From positions 682,001 through 746,000 of the forward strand of contig CBDBDN010000005.1 in assembly GCA_965203855.1 (NCBI GenBank): a stretch of DNA of 64,000 nucleotides, given 5' to 3'. The translations under genes and the position numbers were made by a program. The notes beneath the pieces are model-generated. The model saw only the letters and a list, made by a program, of their open reading frames with translations, did not search any database and had not been told where the DNA came from. Positions 43,493 to 51,456 of the stretch are shown here, piece after piece (within the stretch, counting starts at the first letter, position 1; each line of letters starts with the position of its first letter). This stretch comes from Bin87 sp965203855 (GTDB taxonomy: Bacteria; Chloroflexota; Dehalococcoidia; Lucifugimonadales; UBA3495).

Positions 43493-45118
43493 CTAGTCGT
43501 GCATAAAGTCCTGGATGTCGGCCGGCAGCGGTTCGTGCTTGGGGATTTCGGTTACTACGGCCTGCGTGGTCAGCAGCATTCCGGCTACCGACCCGGCGTT
43601 TTCCAGGGCGGAGCGGGTTACTTTGGCCGGGTCGATGATGCCGCGCGCCACCAGGTTGGTGTACTCGCCCTTGTCGGCGTCAAAGCCGTAGTCGCCATCG
43701 GCGTGATACACCTTGTCCACCACTACATCGCCTTTGTAGCCGGCGTTTTCGGCGATGGTCTTGAGGGGGGCTTCCAGGGCTTCCTGCACCAGCCGGATGC
43801 CGAGCGCCACATCGCCGTCCTTGCTGTCGGAGAGGTTGGACAGGGCGTGCCGGGCGCGCAGCAGGGTAACGCCGCCGCCGGGGATGATGCCTTCCTCTAC
43901 AGCGGCGCGGGTGGAGGCTAGGGCATCCTCGGCGCGGCTCTTGCGCTCGTTCAGTTCCGGCTCGGTAGCGGCGCCAACGCGGATGACCGCCACGCCGCCG
44001 GCCAGGTTGGCCAGCCGTTCCTGCAACTTTTCGCGGTCATAGTCGGAGGTAGTGTCCTCAATCTGAACGCGCAACTCGGAGATTCGCCCGGCGATGTCGT
44101 CCTCATGGCCGCGCCCCTCTACGATGGTAGTATCGTCTTTCGTGGCTACCACCCGGCGGGCGGAACCGAGTTGCTCCAGCGCAACGGAGTCCAGGCGCAT
44201 CCCGGTGTCGGCAGTGATGACGGTGCCGCCGGTCATAATGGCCAGATCTTCCAGGAGAGCCTTGCGCCGCTCGCCGAAGCCGGGGGCTTTGACGGCCAGG
44301 CTGCTGACCGTGCCGCGCAGCTTGTTGACGACCAGCGTCGCCAGCGCTTCGCCCTCAATGTCCTCGGCGATGATGACCAGCGGGCGCCGTCCGCCTTGGG
44401 CGACGGCTTCCAGAGCCGGCACGACATCGGCGGCGGCGGAAAGCTTCTGGTCGGTCAGCAGGAAAAACGCTTCGTCCAGCGATACTTCCATCCGGTCAGT
44501 ATCGGTAACGAAATGGGGGGACAGATAGCCGCGATCCAGCTGCATCCCCTCTACGACATCCAGTTCGTCGGACAGGCTGCGGCTTTCCTCAACTGTGATG
44601 ATACCCTCGCGTCCCACTTTGTCCATCGCCTCGGCAATCAGCGCGGCGATGCCCTCCTCGTGGGCGGAGAGGGCGGCCACGCGGGCTACCTGCTCGGTGC
44701 TTTCCACCGGCACGGCCTGGGAGCTGATTTCGCCCTTGACGGTGGCCACCGCCTGGTCAATGCCGGCTTTCAGCGCCAGCGGGTTGGCGCCGGCGGCGAT
44801 ATTCTGGAACCCGCTGCGGATGATGGAACGGGCCAGCACTACCGAGGTAGTAGTGCCGTCGCCCACGACGTCGTTAGTCTTGGATGCCGCTTCCTTGACT
44901 ACCTGCGCGCCCATATTTTCGTAAGGGTCGGGCAGCTGCACTTCTTTGGCGATGGTAACGCCGTCGCTGCAAACGACGGGCAGGGTCCACACTCGGCCCA
45001 GGATGACATTGCGGCCGCTGGGGCCAAGGGTGAGGGCAACGACGCGGCCCAGCTGGTCAACGCCGTCCATCAGGCTTTGTCGGGCGGTTTCATCAAAAAT
45101 CAGTTGCTTTTCCGGCAT
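43493..45118 (-). CDS. groEL: chaperonin GroEL (Cpn60)
   Basis: 541 residues, full length. The ATP-binding loop VALTLGPSGRNVIL, SDGVTIAKEVQLPDPYENMG and VGDGTTTSVVLARSII are canonical; the apical domain has GYLSPHFVTDTDRMEVSLDE and the equatorial C-terminus GGVAVIRVGAATEPELNERK and EEGIIPGGGVTLLRA. Its C-terminus ends PLPADIQDFMHD instead of the usual GGM-rich tail. There is no adjacent groES and no CIRCE element (TTAGCACTC inverted repeat) upstream, so this may be a secondary copy with its own regulation. GGAGGATT lies before the ATG. Confidence 0.95.
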   Translation of the reverse strand: MPEKQLIFDETARQSLMDGVDQLGRVVALTLGPSGRNVILGRVWTLPVVCSDGVTIAKEVQLPDPYENMGAQVVKEAASKTNDVVGDGTTTSVVLARSIIRSGFQNIAAGANPLALKAGIDQAVATVKGEISSQAVPVESTEQVARVAALSAHEEGIAALIAEAMDKVGREGIITVEESRSLSDELDVVEGMQLDRGYLSPHFVTDTDRMEVSLDEAFFLLTDQKLSAAADVVPALEAVAQGGRRPLVIIAEDIEGEALATLVVNKLRGTVSSLAVKAPGFGERRKALLEDLAIMTGGTVITADTGMRLDSVALEQLGSARRVVATKDDTTIVEGRGHEDDIAGRISELRVQIEDTTSDYDREKLQERLANLAGGVAVIRVGAATEPELNERKSRAEDALASTRAAVEEGIIPGGGVTLLRARHALSNLSDSKDGDVALGIRLVQEALEAPLKTIAENAGYKGDVVVDKVYHADGDYGFDADKGEYTNLVARGIIDPAKVTRSALENAGSVAGMLLTTQAVVTEIPKHEPLPADIQDFMHD

Positions 45119-45163
45119 TGGTGGAATCCTCCGGCGCAGGGTAAAAGGCTGCGTTAATTGGGC

Positions 45164-45192
45164 AATATACGTACGAAATCGCGCGCCGGCAA
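45164..45192 (-). promoter_or_regulatory. sigma70-type promoter of groEL
   Basis: Minus-strand TTGCCG (45192-45187), 17 bp, TATATT (45169-45164), 46 bp upstream of the ATG. Confidence 0.55.
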
Positions 45193-45936
45193 CTTGCCGT
45201 GAGCGCAGTTTTGACGGCGACTATTGTCCATTAAACCGCCCCGGGTTGTCAACCGGAACGGCGGGCTGGCATTCCGGTTGCAAGGCGGAGTGCCGGCTAG
45301 GGCATTGACGCCGATGGGCAGGGGATAGGCGGGATTGGTTCCCGCCCGGCTGCGGCATCGGCGTTGGGTTGATTTTGCTGGGGTGGCGGTGCCTCCGTTG
45401 GTACAGGATGGGGGTTGTCAGGCTGGTGTCAGGCGTGTCAGGCGGTTGATTGAACTTGCTAGCGGGGTTCGGGTTGCCGAGTTTAGTGGTTTCCAGGTCG
45501 GTTTCAGCCCTACGGCCGGAGGTTTTGCGCGTTGCTTTCCGCTCTTTTGGCATTTCGTCCGAAGACGAGGCGCTGTGCGTAGCGCCCTCCCTTGAGTACG
45601 ACTCCTCCGGTTAATCTGCCCGCAGATAGTAGCACCCGGGTTTGCGACTTGATTGCTGAATGACCGTAACGACCTGGAAATCGGTGGGCTCGGAGATTGG
45701 TTGCCTGACGAATCTGATTATAGCACGGCTGTACGGCTTGGCAAGGGGTTGGTATCATTGACGGGAGGGGAATTTTTTGGCATGGATGGAGGGGATTTAC
45801 GGGATGGGGTTGACGCAGAGGCGCAGAGAGGGGATTTTGGATTCCGGCTTGCGCCGGAATGACGGTTGGGGGGAATGATGGTTGGGGGGAATGATGGTTG
45901 AGGTTGGGAGTGATGGTTGGGGGTTTGTGGGGCGTC
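45193..45936. other. long intergenic region with repeats, no supported gene
   Basis: I find no convincing gene in these ~740 bp. A 110-codon minus-strand frame (45221-45553, starting MPKERKATRKTSGRRAETDL) has no ribosome site or recognisable fold. A GGCATGGAT-type repeat lies at 45779-45808, a palindrome ATTCCGGCTTGCGCCGGAAT at 45841-45860, and tandem 17-20 bp GGGGGAATGATGGTTG units to 45930. No tRNA-like structure was seen. Confidence 0.5.
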
Positions 45937-45965
45937 TTGCTTATTGGGGCGATATGGGCTATTAT
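45937..45965 (+). promoter_or_regulatory. promoter of the first poly-C secreted-protein gene
   Basis: TTGCTT (45937-45942), 17-bp spacer, TATTAT (45960-45965). The same arrangement, with largely identical flanking sequence, lies before the second copy at 61013-61041, which supports it as a real, conserved promoter. Confidence 0.65.
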
Positions 45966-46053
45966 TCCGTCGCTGCCGGCGGCGGTTTTACGGCGGTTCA
46001 TCTGCGTTGAGAAAAGCCCGGAGTTGAAATTATGACTGCCTTTCTGAATTCTG

Positions 46054-46060
46054 CCCCCCC
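46054..46060 (+). repeat. C7 homopolymer between start codon and coding body
   Basis: The ATG at 46032, with CGGAG upstream, is followed by a run of seven C at 46054-46060. With seven C the frame is one base out of register with the signal-peptide frame; losing one C, or gaining two, would join them. The second copy has 17 C at the same place. Confidence 0.7.
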
Positions 46061-46086
46061 GACATTGGCTGACCAAAAACCTAACG

Positions 46087-46680
46087 ATGGCTTGGCTGCG
46101 GCTGGGCAAGATTGCCGTTATGGCAGTCCTGGCCGGGGGGCTGGCTGTTGCCGTTGGGGCGGCTTTTCCCGGCGGTGATGCGGAAGCGCAGGCTTATGGC
46201 GGGTACACTTATACCGCGCGGGTTTGCCAGGAGTATGGACAACAGCCCCGCTGGTACAATGTGCGGGACGGGCAAGCGGCTTACAACGGGGGCAACAGCG
46301 ACAGCGGCTGGCTGATTGTGCTGGAAAGGGGCGCCTATGAAGCCGGCACGGCGGGAACTTACAATCTACGCACTGACGGCGTAGGCGATTTTGTAAGGCT
46401 GCGGGTTACGCCGTCATCGCCGTTTAGCTTTGTCCGGATAACCGGCAATCGCTGGCGCAGAGTGGCCGCCAACAATTATGTTCTGGATCCCAATGTCGAC
46501 TACCTCACCGGCACCGCTTATGTCAGAAGAGCAGGACTTGCCGGTTGGAGCGCTGGAGATCCCACTCCTGACTCCGACTATTCCCCAATTAGCGCCACCC
46601 GTTACCAATATATTCCGGGGGCGCCGATTAGAGGGGGCGGCCAGTATGTGCAGTGGGCGCATATGGCGTGGTGCCGGTAG
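46087..46680 (+). CDS. secreted protein, paralogue of 61264-61773, poly-C controlled start
   Basis: 197 residues in the body frame from ATG 46087, which lacks a ribosome site; the site belongs to the ATG at 46032, one base out of frame across the C7 tract. If joined, the N-terminus would add about 18 residues ending RHWLTKNLT, conserved in the second copy (RYRLTKNLS). A signal peptide (LRLGKIAVMAVLAGGLAVAV) is followed by mature sequence with YGGYTYTARVCQEYGQQPR, VRDGQAAYNGGNSDSGWLIV and a C-terminal QYVQWAHMAWCR; the two Cys may form a disulfide. The middle differs strongly between the copies. No known domain. Exported, function unknown; expression may switch by slippage. Confidence 0.75.
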   Translation: MAWLRLGKIAVMAVLAGGLAVAVGAAFPGGDAEAQAYGGYTYTARVCQEYGQQPRWYNVRDGQAAYNGGNSDSGWLIVLERGAYEAGTAGTYNLRTDGVGDFVRLRVTPSSPFSFVRITGNRWRRVAANNYVLDPNVDYLTGTAYVRRAGLAGWSAGDPTPDSDYSPISATRYQYIPGAPIRGGGQYVQWAHMAWCR

Positions 46681-46770
46681 CGTCGCAAAAGCCGGCGGCG
46701 TCTGCTTCGGCTTACGGCGACCGGCGACTGGCGCTCTGTTACACTGCACTGTTAGGAGGGAATGGCAGCA

Positions 46771-47166
46771 ATGGAATATCGCATCAACCATGTACACATC
46801 CGGGCGGCGGACCCGCACACGACGGCGGCGTGGTACGAAAAGCATTTTGGCGCCCGCATCGTGTCCGAGCGCGAAGTGATGCCCAACACCATCACCATCG
46901 GGATGCAGATGGGCGGGCAGTGCCGGCTCAATGTATCGTCGCAGCCGCCGGGGTCGTCGGAGGAGCGCGGCGCGGCCGAGCTGAACCGGCTGGGGTTGGA
47001 ACACTTCGGCTTTGATGTGGACGACCTGCAAGCGGAGCTGGAACGGCTGGACGCCGCCGGCATCCGCATCGTGCTGCCGTACACGGAGACGCCCAGCGGC
47101 ACCCGCCTGGCCTACATTGAGGGGCCGGACGATGTGCTGATTGAGCTGGTGCAGGCGGCGGTTTAG
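46771..47166 (+). CDS. VOC/glyoxalase-superfamily protein
   Basis: 131 residues from the ATG at 46771; AGGAGG lies 11 nt upstream and too close to the earlier ATG at 46762. MEYRINHVHIRAADPHTTAA, then WYEKHFGARIV, and the second half LNRLGLEHFGFDVDDLQAEL, ending RLAYIEGPDDVLIELVQ, show the paired VOC motif with His and Glu metal-ligand positions. Likely an isomerase, lyase or dioxygenase-like enzyme; substrate unknown. It follows the secreted-protein gene by 90 bp and is probably a separate unit. Confidence 0.85.
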   Translation: MEYRINHVHIRAADPHTTAAWYEKHFGARIVSEREVMPNTITIGMQMGGQCRLNVSSQPPGSSEERGAAELNRLGLEHFGFDVDDLQAELERLDAAGIRIVLPYTETPSGTRLAYIEGPDDVLIELVQAAV

Positions 47167-47181
47167 GCGCTTTCTTGCCGG

Positions 47182-47754
47182 CTAATCGGCAGCCGGCGTC
47201 CGGTTGACATTCGGCGCGGCGCCGGCGGCGGCCAGCGCCGCCAATGCCATCAGCGGGTCCATTATCTGCCAGATGACGGAGGCGTTCAGGAAATAGGCGT
47301 TGACGAAAGTAACGATGCCCAGCGCCGCCGCGATAATCGCCCCAACCTTGCCGGCGGCGCATCCGCAGCGCCACAGATAAACGGCGGCCACGCTGCAAAA
47401 GGGGATGAACAGGGCGTTGACCACTTCCCAGACATTGCCCCAATCCGCGCCGAACCAAGCGCGGTTGTAGGTGTTGATAAAGACGACCAGGGCAAAGGCG
47501 GCTAAAGCCAGGCTGCGTACCCAAGGAACGCCGCGCGTAGCGAACCACAGCCGCCAGACGCCGGCGAATGTCAGCAGCAGCGTACCCAGCTGCCAGAGCT
47601 GCCACAAGGGGTTGTCCAGGCTGGACACGCCCTCCCGGTCAACCGTCAGCTCGGTGGCGTGCGCCCATGCGAACAGCGCTACGGCGAGGATAGCGACGCC
47701 GGCCAGCGCGGGTATGGGGCGCAGTTCGCAGCCTAGCCAAAGGTTACGCATCAT
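47182..47754 (-). CDS. membrane protein of unknown function
   Basis: 190 residues with about five hydrophobic segments: IPALAGVAILAVALFAWAHA, LWQLGTLLLTFAGVWRLWF, LALAAFALVVFINTYN, IPFCSVAAVYLWRCGCA and GAIIAAALGIVTFVNAYF. A conserved-looking polar loop ELTVDREGVSSLDNPLWQLW follows the first segment. GAGGTGAT precedes two adjacent ATGs (47754 and 47751). I do not recognise the family. It is convergent with the VOC gene. Confidence 0.65.
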   Translation of the reverse strand: MMRNLWLGCELRPIPALAGVAILAVALFAWAHATELTVDREGVSSLDNPLWQLWQLGTLLLTFAGVWRLWFATRGVPWVRSLALAAFALVVFINTYNRAWFGADWGNVWEVVNALFIPFCSVAAVYLWRCGCAAGKVGAIIAAALGIVTFVNAYFLNASVIWQIMDPLMALAALAAAGAAPNVNRTPAAD

Positions 47755-47813
47755 ATCACCTCAAATTGGACGGCCCGGGCAGGCAGTGTTTTCAGTTGGC
47801 GGGTTTGATGAAC

Positions 47814-48057
47814 CGTCATTCCGGCGGGGTTGTGGATTCCGGCTTGCGCCGGAATGACGGTGGGAGGGATGGGATTCCGGCTTGCGCCGGAATGACGGTT
47901 GGGGGGGATGGGATTCCGGTATGGGCCGGAATGACGGTTGGGGGGATGGGATGGGATTCCGGCTTGCGCCGGAATGACGGTTGGGGGGATGGGATTCCGG
48001 TTTGCGCCGGAATGACGGTTAGAGGGGATGGGATTCCGGCCTGCGCCAGAATGACGG
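47814..48057. repeat. array of six palindromic (REP) units
   Basis: ATTCCGGCTTGCGCCGGAAT or close variants start at 47836, 47874, 47913, 47956, 47994 and 48033, separated by 18-23 bp G-rich spacers such as GACGGTTGGGGGGATGGG. Regular 38-43 bp spacing resembles a CRISPR at first sight, but the spacers are alike and the units are palindromes, so it is a REP cluster. Confidence 0.85.
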
Positions 48058-48096
48058 GGGTGGGTTTGGGATGACGAAAAACCGGGCGGCGGCGGC

Positions 48097-48435
48097 TTAC
48101 CAGTTGACGAGGCCGGGTTTTTGCGCGCGCCAGCCGTCATCGGACGGGAACACCGTTTCCATTTCCACGCGGCCGAGGTCGCCGTCAAACATATGCTCCA
48201 CGGCGGAACGCCAGGCGGTGTAATGGGGCTGCTCGCGGTGCGTGGCGTGGGCTTCCCGGTTGGCGTACACTTCGTAAAGGTAGAAGCGGTTGGGATTGTC
48301 GGGGCTGCGGAGGATGTCGAAGCGGAAGCAGTTCGTTTCGTCGCGGACGCTGCCCTGCCCGTCGCCCAGGCTGGCCGCCGCAAACTCGTCGGCATACCCG
48401 TCCTTGATGTTGATGGTAACGAAAATGGCGTACAT
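48097..48435 (-). CDS. antibiotic biosynthesis monooxygenase (ABM)-domain protein
   Basis: 112 residues from the ATG at 48435, preceded by GGGAGG. A single ABM-type ferredoxin-like domain: YAIFVTINIKDGYADEFAAA, then NCFRFDILRSPDNPNRFYLY, EVYANREAHATHREQPHY, with the typical C-terminal acidic strand. Members degrade quinol-like or small signalling compounds or haem; the role here is open. It stands alone beside the REP array. Confidence 0.82.
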   Translation of the reverse strand: MYAIFVTINIKDGYADEFAAASLGDGQGSVRDETNCFRFDILRSPDNPNRFYLYEVYANREAHATHREQPHYTAWRSAVEHMFDGDLGRVEMETVFPSDDGWRAQKPGLVNW

Positions 48436-48591
48436 TGTCGGATGTCCTCCCGTAGTATGGAGTATGGCGTGGGCCGCATTATAGCAGGCCGCTTGCCGCC
48501 CGGCTATCGCCGGCGCCAAGTGGTACAATAAGCCTCAATTTGCGCTACGCTATGGCAATTTACGCTACGCTATGGATGGACGGGGCTGCCG

Positions 48592-49476
48592 ATGACTTAT
48601 CCCCAAGACTACTACCTGAACCGGCGCGGCCTCTCTTTTCACTACCGGGATTGGGGCGGCGCCGGGCGGCCGATACTGCTGCTGCACGGCCTGGCGTCGA
48701 CTTGCCGCATCTGGGATCTGGTTGCGCCGCTGCTGGCTGCCGACTGCCGGGTTGTCGCTCTGGACCAGCGGGGGCATGGGCAGTCGGCGCAAGTGGATGA
48801 GGGGTATGACTTTGCCAGCGTGGCGGCGGATGCGGCGGCGTTTATCGCGGCGCTGGGCTGGCGGCGTCCGCTGATTGTCGGCCATTCGTGGGGCGCCGAT
48901 GTAGCTTTGGAACTGGCCGCGGCGCAGCCGGACCGCGTCACCGGCCTGGTGTTTGTGGACGGCGGGATGATTGAGCCGGCGGCGCGGCCCGGCTGGACGC
49001 CGGAGCAGGCGCGCATTGAGCTGGCGCCGCCGGTCTTTACCGACTTTACGCCGGAGATGATGCGGCAGCGGATAATCGCATCCGGCCGGTTCGGGTCGGC
49101 GCCGGCGGCGGCAGTGATTGACGCCGTGCTGGCCAATTTCCATACTTTGCCGGACGGCAGCATCCGCGCCAACCTGCGCCGGGAGAACCACCTCCGCATC
49201 ATCGACGCTTTGTGGGAACACCGGCCGTCGCAGCTGTACCCAACTTTGCAATGCCCGGTATTGCTGCTGCCGGCCCGGCAGGCCAACCCGGACGAAAGCG
49301 ACCGCCGGTTCCGCCGGGAGGAATCCATCGCCCGCGCCGAAGCCTTGCTGCCAACCAGCCGGACGGTGTGGCTGGAGGACAGCATCCACGATGTGCCGCT
49401 GCAACGCCCGGAACTGGTCGCAAGGGTAATTCAAGAGCAGATTCGGGCCGGCTACTTTGACGCCGCCGCCGGCTGA
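48592..49476 (+). CDS. alpha/beta-hydrolase
   Basis: 294 residues. LLLHGLASTCRIWD gives the oxyanion HG; ALDQRGHGQS precedes the nucleophile elbow GHSWGAD with the catalytic Ser; the third triad member is the His in SIHDVPLQRP, and an Asp lies in the strand PVLLLPARQANPDE region. The fold and length fit esterase, epoxide hydrolase or C-C hydrolase relatives; substrate unknown. The ATG at 48592 begins MTYPQDYYLNRRGLSFHYRD. A TACAAT hexamer near 48523 could be the -10 box. Confidence 0.87.
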   Translation: MTYPQDYYLNRRGLSFHYRDWGGAGRPILLLHGLASTCRIWDLVAPLLAADCRVVALDQRGHGQSAQVDEGYDFASVAADAAAFIAALGWRRPLIVGHSWGADVALELAAAQPDRVTGLVFVDGGMIEPAARPGWTPEQARIELAPPVFTDFTPEMMRQRIIASGRFGSAPAAAVIDAVLANFHTLPDGSIRANLRRENHLRIIDALWEHRPSQLYPTLQCPVLLLPARQANPDESDRRFRREESIARAEALLPTSRTVWLEDSIHDVPLQRPELVARVIQEQIRAGYFDAAAG

Positions 49477-49552
49477 CATCGGTTAGAACCGGCTACCCAT
49501 TTCAACCGACTTTCCGCCCAGCCAGGGCATGACTGCATCAGGAGGCATCGCT

Positions 49553-50428
49553 ATGACAACCGTAGGTTCCGGTAAATACACTTACGCCCTCGAGGAAAAC
49601 TGGGCGCATCTGCCCGAGGGTATGACGATGGGGAATGCGTCGGCGGTGGCTACCGATTCGCAGAGCCGCGTCTATGTGTTTCAGCGCAAAGACCCGCCGG
49701 TGCTGATATTCGGGCCGCGCGGCAACTATCTGGGTTCCTGGGGGCTGCGCGCCATTGACGAAGCGCACGGCATTTACATCCAGGACGACATCGTGTATCT
49801 GACGGACCGCACGGACTCGGTCTGCGTCATTTATACGCTGGACGGCAAGCCGTTGCAGGTAATCGGGCAGCGCGGCGTCCATTCGGATACGGGATGCGAA
49901 ATACCGGGCGAAGTGTGCCCGCGCTCGGCCGGCCCGTTCAACTATCCGACCGAAATAGTGCCGGCGCCCAACGGCGATTTGTATGTATCCGACGGCTACC
50001 GCAATGCGCGGGTGCATCGTTTCTCCGCCGACGGGCAACACAAGGCGTCCTGGGGGGAACCGGGCAAAGGCGGCCCCGGGCAGTTTCATCTGCCGCACAG
50101 CATTGTGGCCCATCCCAACGGCAACCTTTATCTGTGCGACCGGGAGAACAACCGCATTCAGGTTTATTCGCCGGACGGCGATTACATCACAATGTGGGAT
50201 GACTTGCGCCGGCCGCTGGACATATCGGTGGATAGCGAGGGCGCGCTGGTCATCAGCGAGGGCGGGGTCAACGGCGCATCGCCGCGGGTCAGCATTATGG
50301 ACGCGGACGGGGGCGTGCTGGCGCGCTGGGATGCGGAGTCGGCGCACGGCAGCTGGGTGGACGCCGACGGCAACATCTATATGGCGCTGGGGGCGCAGGA
50401 ACGGGTGGACAAGTATGTGCGGCAGTAG
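49553..50428 (+). CDS. NHL-repeat beta-propeller protein
   Basis: 291 residues from the ATG at 49553, chosen because AGGAGG lies 8 nt upstream. It has repeated propeller blades: SAVATDSQSRVYVFQRKDPP, then HGIYIQDDIVYLTDRTDSV, FNYPTEIVPAPNGDLYVSDG, FHLPHSIVAHPNGNLYLCDR and SWVDADGNIYMALGAQERVD. NHL propellers bind ligands or, in the peptidyl-hydroxyglycine lyase group, catalyse cleavage. No signal peptide is visible, so it is probably cytoplasmic. Function not predictable from context. Confidence 0.85.
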   Translation: MTTVGSGKYTYALEENWAHLPEGMTMGNASAVATDSQSRVYVFQRKDPPVLIFGPRGNYLGSWGLRAIDEAHGIYIQDDIVYLTDRTDSVCVIYTLDGKPLQVIGQRGVHSDTGCEIPGEVCPRSAGPFNYPTEIVPAPNGDLYVSDGYRNARVHRFSADGQHKASWGEPGKGGPGQFHLPHSIVAHPNGNLYLCDRENNRIQVYSPDGDYITMWDDLRRPLDISVDSEGALVISEGGVNGASPRVSIMDADGGVLARWDAESAHGSWVDADGNIYMALGAQERVDKYVRQ

Positions 50429-50495
50429 GGCGATGCCGCAGCGCGCGCAATAGCGCAGCCCAGACAATGTATTGCAGAATCGTCGGGAGGCCGGT

Positions 50496-51053
50496 ATGTG
50501 CGCCGGACAGGAAACCTTTACGCTGCAAAAGGACAAACTGGTTGAGGCCGTTATCTATCTCGCCGAGCGTTCCGCCGGCGACCCCAATTTCGGGCTGACC
50601 AAGCTGACCAAGCTGCTGTATTTTGCGGATGCGGCGGCTTACCGCAAGCATGGCATCCCGATTACCGGCGCTACCTACCTGCATTTCCCGCACGGGCCCT
50701 ACCCGGCGCACTGGCATCAGCTGCGGCGGGAAATGCAGGCCGCCGGCGATGTGTGCGTAGATTATGACCGCAGCCAGGGCGGCAATCGGCATTACTGGCT
50801 GCGTCCCAACCGGGCGGCGCGCCTGGAAGCATTGAGCGCCGCCGACTGCGCCATCCTTGACGAACAGCTGGATAAGTTTGCACACTACAACGCCGCCGGC
50901 ATCGTGGAGCATTCGCAGTATGGACTGGGCTGGCTGGCTACGGAGGACGGCGAACCTATCCCCTACGCAATGTCCGGCTGGAGCGCCCCGCCGGCCGACG
51001 CGCGCACCGCCGAAAAGCGGCGGCAGGCAGCCAATGACTTACACGGACGATAG
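50496..51053 (+). CDS. Panacea-domain antitoxin (first pair)
   Basis: 185 residues from the ATG at 50496 (GGAGG close upstream). A Panacea (DUF4065/SocA-like) domain: VEAVIYLAERSAGDPNFGLT, then LTKLLYFADAAAYRKHGIPI, TGATYLHFPHGPYPAHWH and a C-terminal EHSQYGLGWLATEDGEPIPY. Panacea domains neutralise many unrelated toxins. The last 20 bp overlap the start of the next gene, expected to be its toxin. A homologous pair follows directly. Confidence 0.85.
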   Translation: MCAGQETFTLQKDKLVEAVIYLAERSAGDPNFGLTKLTKLLYFADAAAYRKHGIPITGATYLHFPHGPYPAHWHQLRREMQAAGDVCVDYDRSQGGNRHYWLRPNRAARLEALSAADCAILDEQLDKFAHYNAAGIVEHSQYGLGWLATEDGEPIPYAMSGWSAPPADARTAEKRRQAANDLHGR

Positions 51054-51342
51054 CGGGGACGATAGCGGCCTCTATCGGGTCATCTACACCGCTCCCTTTG
51101 AGGACGCCTGGCAAAGAGCGCAGGAACGGGGCTATCTGGATTCAATCCGCGACGCGCAGGGGCTGCTGGCGTTACGGAGACGGCTGGAGGAAAACCCCTA
51201 CTTTGTGCCGGCGCAGCGCGGCCTGTCGTCCGATTTGCGCGTGTTCACGGTCAACCCCAATGTTGACCTGTGGTACTCCATAGTTGAGGACGACCGTATC
51301 GTCTATATGGAGGCGGTAATCACGACTGACGATGCGGGGTAG
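51034..51342 (+). CDS. putative toxin of the first Panacea pair (RelE/ParE-like size)
   Basis: 102 residues from the ATG at 51034 inside the antitoxin's last codons; the longer upstream frame is a shadow. YRVIYTAPFEDAWQRAQERG, a central helix-rich part (LLALRRRLEENPYFVPAQRG) and the terminal LWYSIVEDDRIVYMEAV strand pair suggest a small RelE/ParE-like fold (WYxIVEDxRxVY), but catalytic residues are not assignable. It matches the second toxin (52031-52351) along its length. Toxicity is inferred from pairing with a Panacea gene. Confidence 0.68.
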   Translation: MTYTDDSGDDSGLYRVIYTAPFEDAWQRAQERGYLDSIRDAQGLLALRRRLEENPYFVPAQRGLSSDLRVFTVNPNVDLWYSIVEDDRIVYMEAVITTDDAG

Positions 51343-51456
51343 TCGTGGGCGGCGGCAGCGGCGTTTTGATGACAACCGGCCCGTTGCCGCCATTGGGCAT
51401 TCGCCATACAATGCGGGTAACCCGTCCGTGATTTGGTTGCGGAGAGAGGACGCGCC

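Noticed and set aside
45221..45553. 110-codon minus-strand frame as a gene
   Set aside because: No ribosome site, Pro/Arg-rich composition without recognisable fold, and it lies in the groEL promoter side of a repeat-rich gap.
45510..46109. 199-codon minus-strand frame as a gene
   Set aside because: Much of it reads through palindromic and tandem repeats (VIPAQAGIQN type) and overlaps the conserved promoter of the secreted-protein gene.
47814..48057. Possible CRISPR array (regular ~40 bp repeat spacing)
   Set aside because: The spacers resemble one another (G-rich GACGGTTGGGG type) and the repeats are full palindromes that occur all over the window; no cas genes are present.
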